Below, in pieces: positions 5,197 through 8,572 of a stretch of 8,572 nt of DNA. The position numbers and the translations under genes were made by a program. The notes below the pieces were generated by a model. That model was not told where the DNA came from, searched no databases, and saw only the letters and a list, made by a program, of their open reading frames with translations. The first letter of the stretch is position 1. Every line of letters begins with the position of its first letter. Location of the stretch: positions 1 through 8,572 of the forward strand of contig JAICKZ010000134.1 in assembly GCA_025927665.1 (NCBI GenBank). The letters run 5' to 3'. Source of the stretch: Steroidobacteraceae bacterium. GTDB taxonomy: Bacteria; Pseudomonadota; Gammaproteobacteria; Steroidobacterales; Steroidobacteraceae.

Positions 5197-7449
5197 ATGA
5201 CACCAACACAACCCGTACTAGACTTCGAAGGTATCGAACGTCAATCGTTACGTAACTTTACGGAAAAAGCTTATCTCGATTATTCGATGTACGTGATTCT
5301 TGATCGCGCCTTGCCACATGTCGGCGATGGCTTAAAGCCGGTGCAACGTCGCATTGTGTATGCGATGAGTGAGTTGGGATTATCAGCAACTGCAAAGCCA
5401 AAAAAATCTGCACGTACCATTGGTGATGTGATCGGTAAGTTTCATCCTCATGGTGATAGTGCGTGCTATGAAGCAATGGTGCTCATGGCGCAACCATTTT
5501 CATATCGCTATCCATTGGTCGATGGACAAGGTAATTTTGGTTCGCCCGATGATCCAAAATCATTCGCAGCAATGCGTTATACCGAATCGAAGCTGACTAG
5601 GTACGCTGCATTATTATTATCAGAGTTAGGGCAGGGTACCGTAGATTGGTCACCGAACTTCGATGGTACCATGGAAGAGCCCATTCTACTGCCAGCACGT
5701 GTGCCCAATTTGTTATTGAATGGAACCACCGGTATTGCCGTAGGTATGGCCACCGATATTCCGCCGCACAATTTGCGCGAAGTGGTCAGTGCTTGTATAC
5801 GCTTGATCGATGAGCCAGATTTATCCGTGCGCGAATTGTGTCGAACTATTAAAGGACCGGACTTGCCAACAGGGGGTGAAATTGTAACTCCCAATAGTGA
5901 GCTTAAGAATATATACGAATCTGGCAATGGCACTTTCAAAGCGCGCGCTGTATATGAAATTGAAGATGGTGAGATTATCATCACTGAATTGCCATACCTT
6001 GTCTCAGGTTCGAAGATACAAGAACAGATTGCGGCGCAAATCAATAACAAGAAGTTGCCAATGGTCACGGATATTCGTGATGAATCTGATCATGAGTTTC
6101 CTACCCGCATTGTTATTTCGCCACGCTCAAATCGCGTTGAAATCGAACCGTTGATGGCGCATCTGTTTGCAACGACTGATTTAGAACGCACTTATCGAGT
6201 CAATCTCAATGTAATTGGATTGGATGGTCGACCTCGTGTCATGGATTTGAAGAGCATGCTCACGGAGTGGTTGGAGTTTCGGACCACGACAGTTAAGCGT
6301 CGCTTGAACTGGCGCTTGGAAAAAGTTGCAGCACGCTTACATATACTGGATGGTTTATTGATTGCATATTTGAATCTTGATGAAGTGATTCGCATCATTC
6401 GTCGTGAAGATGAACCTAAGCCTGCTTTGATTGCGCGATTCAAACTTTCTGAGATTCAAGCCGAAGCCATTCTCGAAACCAAGTTGCGGCACTTAGCTAA
6501 GCTTGAAGAAATGAAGATTCGTGGCGAGCAAGATGAACTCTCTAAAGAGCGCGACGAGTTGACCAAGTTATTAGGTAGTGCCGCTAAACTTAAAAAACTC
6601 ATTAAAGATGAACTGACAATTATCGCCGAAGAATATGGTGATAAGCGCCGCAGCAAAATTGTTGAACGTGCGGCTGCACAAGCCATTGATGAAACGGAAC
6701 TCGTCGTCAGCGAGCCAGTTACAGTGGTGTTGTCTGCTCGTGGTTGGGCACGTGCCGCAAAGGGTCATGAAATTGATCCACGTTCACTGAGTTATAAAAC
6801 GGGTGATGAATTCAAAGCCGCGGCCAAGGGCAAGAGTACTCAACAAGTTGTGTTCCTGGACAGCACCGGCCGCACTTACAGTGTGCTCGCGCATACCTTA
6901 CCTGCAGCGCGTGGTCATGGTGAACCGTTATCGGGTCGCATCGATCCGCCGGATGGCGCAACGTTCTCTGGCATTATGATTGGTGAACCAAGTGATCGTT
7001 GGGTGCTTGCATCCGATGCAGGTTATGGTTTTGTGGTAAAGCTTGAAGAGCTTTATGCCAGCAAGCGTGCGGGTAAGTTAGTATTGAATGTGCCCGATGG
7101 TGCTACTGCATTGATTCCAGCTTATGTGCCAGAACATGACAAAGCGCTGATCTGTGCGGTGAATAATGATGGAAAATTATTGGTATTCCCGGTGAAAGAT
7201 TTGCCCGAGTTGGCGAAAGGCAAAGGTAATAAAATATTTGGTATCGATAGCAAACGATTTGATACGCGCGAAGAATTTATGGTGGGCATTACGGTGGTGG
7301 CACCAGAACAATCGTTATTGATTTGGTCAGGAGAACGAAAAATGACTCTCAAATATGCCGACCTCAAAGAATATCGCGGTGAACGTGCACAACGTGGCGG
7401 AGTGTTGCCACGTGGTTGGAGAAAAGTTGAGCGCATTGAAGTTGAGTGA
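5197..7449 (+). CDS. parC: DNA topoisomerase IV subunit A ParC
   Basis: DNA breakage-reunion subunit of topoisomerase IV, acting as ParC2ParE2. The 750-residue length matches gammaproteobacterial ParC. The N-terminal region shows FTEKAYLDYSMYVILDRALP (21-40). The winged-helix/QRDR stretch HPHGDSACYE (83-92) is followed by catalytic Y128 in RYTES. A conserved GTTGIAVGMATDIPPHN block lies at about 176-192, and a KLEEMKIRGEQ coiled-coil segment at about 436-446. The C-terminal beta-pinwheel starts near residue 505 (SEPVTVVLS) and is of the short, degenerate ParC kind, not GyrA. S88 and E92 correspond to E. coli S80 and E84, the quinolone-resistance positions, and both are wild type. The ATG at 5197 gives an N-terminus 8 residues longer than E. 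coli ParC, with only a weak AGAGAA-like ribosome-binding site. It may be co-transcribed with parE, although the repeat-rich gap could hold its own promoter. The stop lies 34 bp from that of the convergent next gene. Confidence 0.98.
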   Translation: MTPTQPVLDFEGIERQSLRNFTEKAYLDYSMYVILDRALPHVGDGLKPVQRRIVYAMSELGLSATAKPKKSARTIGDVIGKFHPHGDSACYEAMVLMAQPFSYRYPLVDGQGNFGSPDDPKSFAAMRYTESKLTRYAALLLSELGQGTVDWSPNFDGTMEEPILLPARVPNLLLNGTTGIAVGMATDIPPHNLREVVSACIRLIDEPDLSVRELCRTIKGPDLPTGGEIVTPNSELKNIYESGNGTFKARAVYEIEDGEIIITELPYLVSGSKIQEQIAAQINNKKLPMVTDIRDESDHEFPTRIVISPRSNRVEIEPLMAHLFATTDLERTYRVNLNVIGLDGRPRVMDLKSMLTEWLEFRTTTVKRRLNWRLEKVAARLHILDGLLIAYLNLDEVIRIIRREDEPKPALIARFKLSEIQAEAILETKLRHLAKLEEMKIRGEQDELSKERDELTKLLGSAAKLKKLIKDELTIIAEEYGDKRRSKIVERAAAQAIDETELVVSEPVTVVLSARGWARAAKGHEIDPRSLSYKTGDEFKAAAKGKSTQQVVFLDSTGRTYSVLAHTLPAARGHGEPLSGRIDPPDGATFSGIMIGEPSDRWVLASDAGYGFVVKLEELYASKRAGKLVLNVPDGATALIPAYVPEHDKALICAVNNDGKLLVFPVKDLPELAKGKGNKIFGIDSKRFDTREEFMVGITVVAPEQSLLIWSGERKMTLKYADLKEYRGERAQRGGVLPRGWRKVERIEVE

Positions 7450-7483
7450 TAGCAAGGTGCTGAGCAAAAATTATCTGTCCTTC

Positions 7484-8572
7484 TTACGGAATCGGTTGTT
7501 CGCTCACGATAAAGTCAGTTCGATAAATTTTTGACACTCCAGCGAAAGAGCCCGCACTTCCGTTGGTGGCCGACATGCCGAATTGAAAACCGTCGATATA
7601 AAATTGCGAGAGCCCATCGGCCGAAAAGCGACCATTGAGTTTTTCAATGATCAGACTTCCATTCACCCACACTCGGGCGATACCGTCGCTGGTGTTGGGA
7701 GTATTGAGCTTCAATTCATATTCAATCGTGTATTCAGTAGCCCGCTGAAAGTTGAAGGGCACGGCCTGAATGGTGGCCGAGTCACCTGTGGACTGCGGAT
7801 AAGAGGCTCCGCCCTGAAGATAAAATCCAGCTTTGGTGGCGTTATCGATACCGGTTGTGTTTTGACCAATTTCAGTGCCAAATCCCGAATAAATATCGAG
7901 GAGCGTTCCGCCCACATCACCGGCACGATAGCATTTGAAACGAATATCTTTTGTTGTGCCGAAATCGAAAGTGGCCGAGCGATATTCTTTCCACTGAAAA
8001 TAGAGATGAGTTTTACCCGCAGGTATTCCATATAGAAGCACGTCTTCGTCTTCATTATTGACGTATTGGTTCATGTAAGCATTTTTAGTGGTGTCGGCAG
8101 GATAGGGTTCGATATCAACGTGACCATTGGGAGTATCAAGAAGCTCAAATGGCCCATTCGTTACAAGTTCATTGCGTAATACATTGAGATTGGTTGTCGC
8201 TGTATATTCGGTAAAATTCTCAATGCCAAAGAGATAAGTAATCGGAGTTTCCATCGTTACAGTCGCTGACGCGGTAGCTGAGCCACCTGATCCGACGCAA
8301 GTAACTGAATAGGTCGTTGTGGCCATGACATTTACTGATTGTGTTCCTGAAATTGCATTCCCATTTATAGAAAACCCTGTGCCCATACAAGAGGCAGCAT
8401 TTGTCGAAGTCCAATTCAAAGTGCTCGAACCTGCAGCCGACAATGAAGTAGGATTTGCCGAAAGTGTTACTGTCGGTGCAATAGTACTTGACGTCGAAGA
8501 AAAGGCGCTGCTAATACTACTTTTAGAACTCGATGCCGATGACGATATGCTGCTTGTCACGCTACTCGTACT
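7484..8572 (-). CDS. Putative exported protein: Ser-rich linker, Ig-like domain, lectin/lyase-like domain (5' partial)
   Basis: Only the C-terminal part is present. The frame is open through the right edge, and the GTG at 8560 is a valine codon inside the linker, not a start; residues are counted from it. Residues 1-26 are mostly Ser/Thr, as in flexible linkers of secreted gammaproteobacterial carbohydrate-active enzymes. Residues about 28-103 form an Ig-like beta module (PTVTLSANPTSLSAAGSSTL then NWTSTNAASC), with C58 and C88 placed for a possible disulfide. Residues about 106-355 appear rich in beta strands and aromatics (THLYFQWKEYRSATFDFGT, ARVWVNGSLIIEK), resembling concanavalin/LamG-like or polysaccharide-lyase-like jelly rolls, where the WVNG turn is typical. 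No catalytic residues can be assigned. The signal peptide, and any enzyme domain, would be beyond the window. Convergent with parC; no clear terminator is seen in the 34-bp gap. Function unknown; polysaccharide binding or cleavage is inference. Confidence 0.75.
   Translation of the reverse strand, partial: STSSVTSSISSSASSSKSSISSAFSSTSSTIAPTVTLSANPTSLSAAGSSTLNWTSTNAASCMGTGFSINGNAISGTQSVNVMATTTYSVTCVGSGGSATASATVTMETPITYLFGIENFTEYTATTNLNVLRNELVTNGPFELLDTPNGHVDIEPYPADTTKNAYMNQYVNNEDEDVLLYGIPAGKTHLYFQWKEYRSATFDFGTTKDIRFKCYRAGDVGGTLLDIYSGFGTEIGQNTTGIDNATKAGFYLQGGASYPQSTGDSATIQAVPFNFQRATEYTIEYELKLNTPNTSDGIARVWVNGSLIIEKLNGRFSADGLSQFYIDGFQFGMSATNGSAGSFAGVSKIYRTDFIVSEQPIP

Noticed and set aside
5577..6068. 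163-residue open frame on the - strand inside parC
   Set aside because: It is antisense to the highly conserved ParC breakage-reunion domain, has no recognisable domain, and is Ser/Ile-rich in the way expected of a shadow frame.
7450..7483. Terminator between parC and the convergent modular gene
   Set aside because: Only a 4-bp stem (AGCA/TGCT) and an A-run or T-run without a proper hairpin are visible, too weak to call in either direction.
7711..8055. 114-residue open frame on the - strand, overlapping the modular protein in another frame
   Set aside because: It overlaps an intact, domain-like reading frame on the same strand and has no recognisable features. There is no sign of a frameshift in the main frame.
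8558..8560. GTG at 8560 (- strand) as the start of the Ser-rich protein
   Set aside because: The Ser/Thr-rich linker continues upstream of it (S, T, S, S) to the window edge, and an exported protein would need a signal peptide that is absent here.

Overview
The window looks like chromosomal DNA from a gammaproteobacterium with fairly balanced base composition. The best taxonomic evidence is the topoisomerase IV pair: ParE and ParC both align along nearly their whole length with the E. coli proteins as I remember them. No genus can be named. The serine-rich linker and Ig-like module in the last gene are common in environmental, polysaccharide-degrading gammaproteobacteria, but this is only a hint.

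Layout. (1) Positions 1-2039, + strand: the 3' part of a trehalose-6-phosphate synthase gene (GT20, otsA-type). Its product carries an N-terminal membrane and sensor-like region ahead of the catalytic domain, and its true start lies left of the window. (2) Positions 2089-2844, - strand: otsB, trehalose-6-phosphate phosphatase, convergent with otsA. A hairpin plus T-run between them overlaps the otsB stop codon. (3) Positions 2845-3088: a divergent intergenic region holding the otsB upstream region and a probable extended -10 promoter for parE. (4) Positions 3089-4975, + strand: parE. (5) Positions 4976-5196: a spacer filled largely by two dispersed-repeat-like palindromes. (6) Positions 5197-7449, + strand: parC. 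(7) Positions 7484-8572, - strand: the C-terminal part of a probably exported modular protein (Ser-rich linker, Ig-like domain, lectin/lyase-like beta domain), convergent with parC and open at the right edge.

How the genes work together. OtsA makes trehalose-6-phosphate from UDP-glucose and glucose-6-phosphate, and OtsB dephosphorylates it to trehalose, an osmolyte and stress protectant. ParE (ATPase/TOPRIM) and ParC (breakage-reunion) form the heterotetrameric topoisomerase IV that decatenates daughter chromosomes. The terminal gene is unrelated to either pair and probably acts outside the cytoplasm.

I saw no tRNA, rRNA, CRISPR array, transposase or phage gene. No clearly new multi-gene system is visible. 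The least ordinary points are the membrane-tethered trehalose synthase, the repeat cluster splitting parE from parC, and the uncharacterised modular surface or secreted protein.
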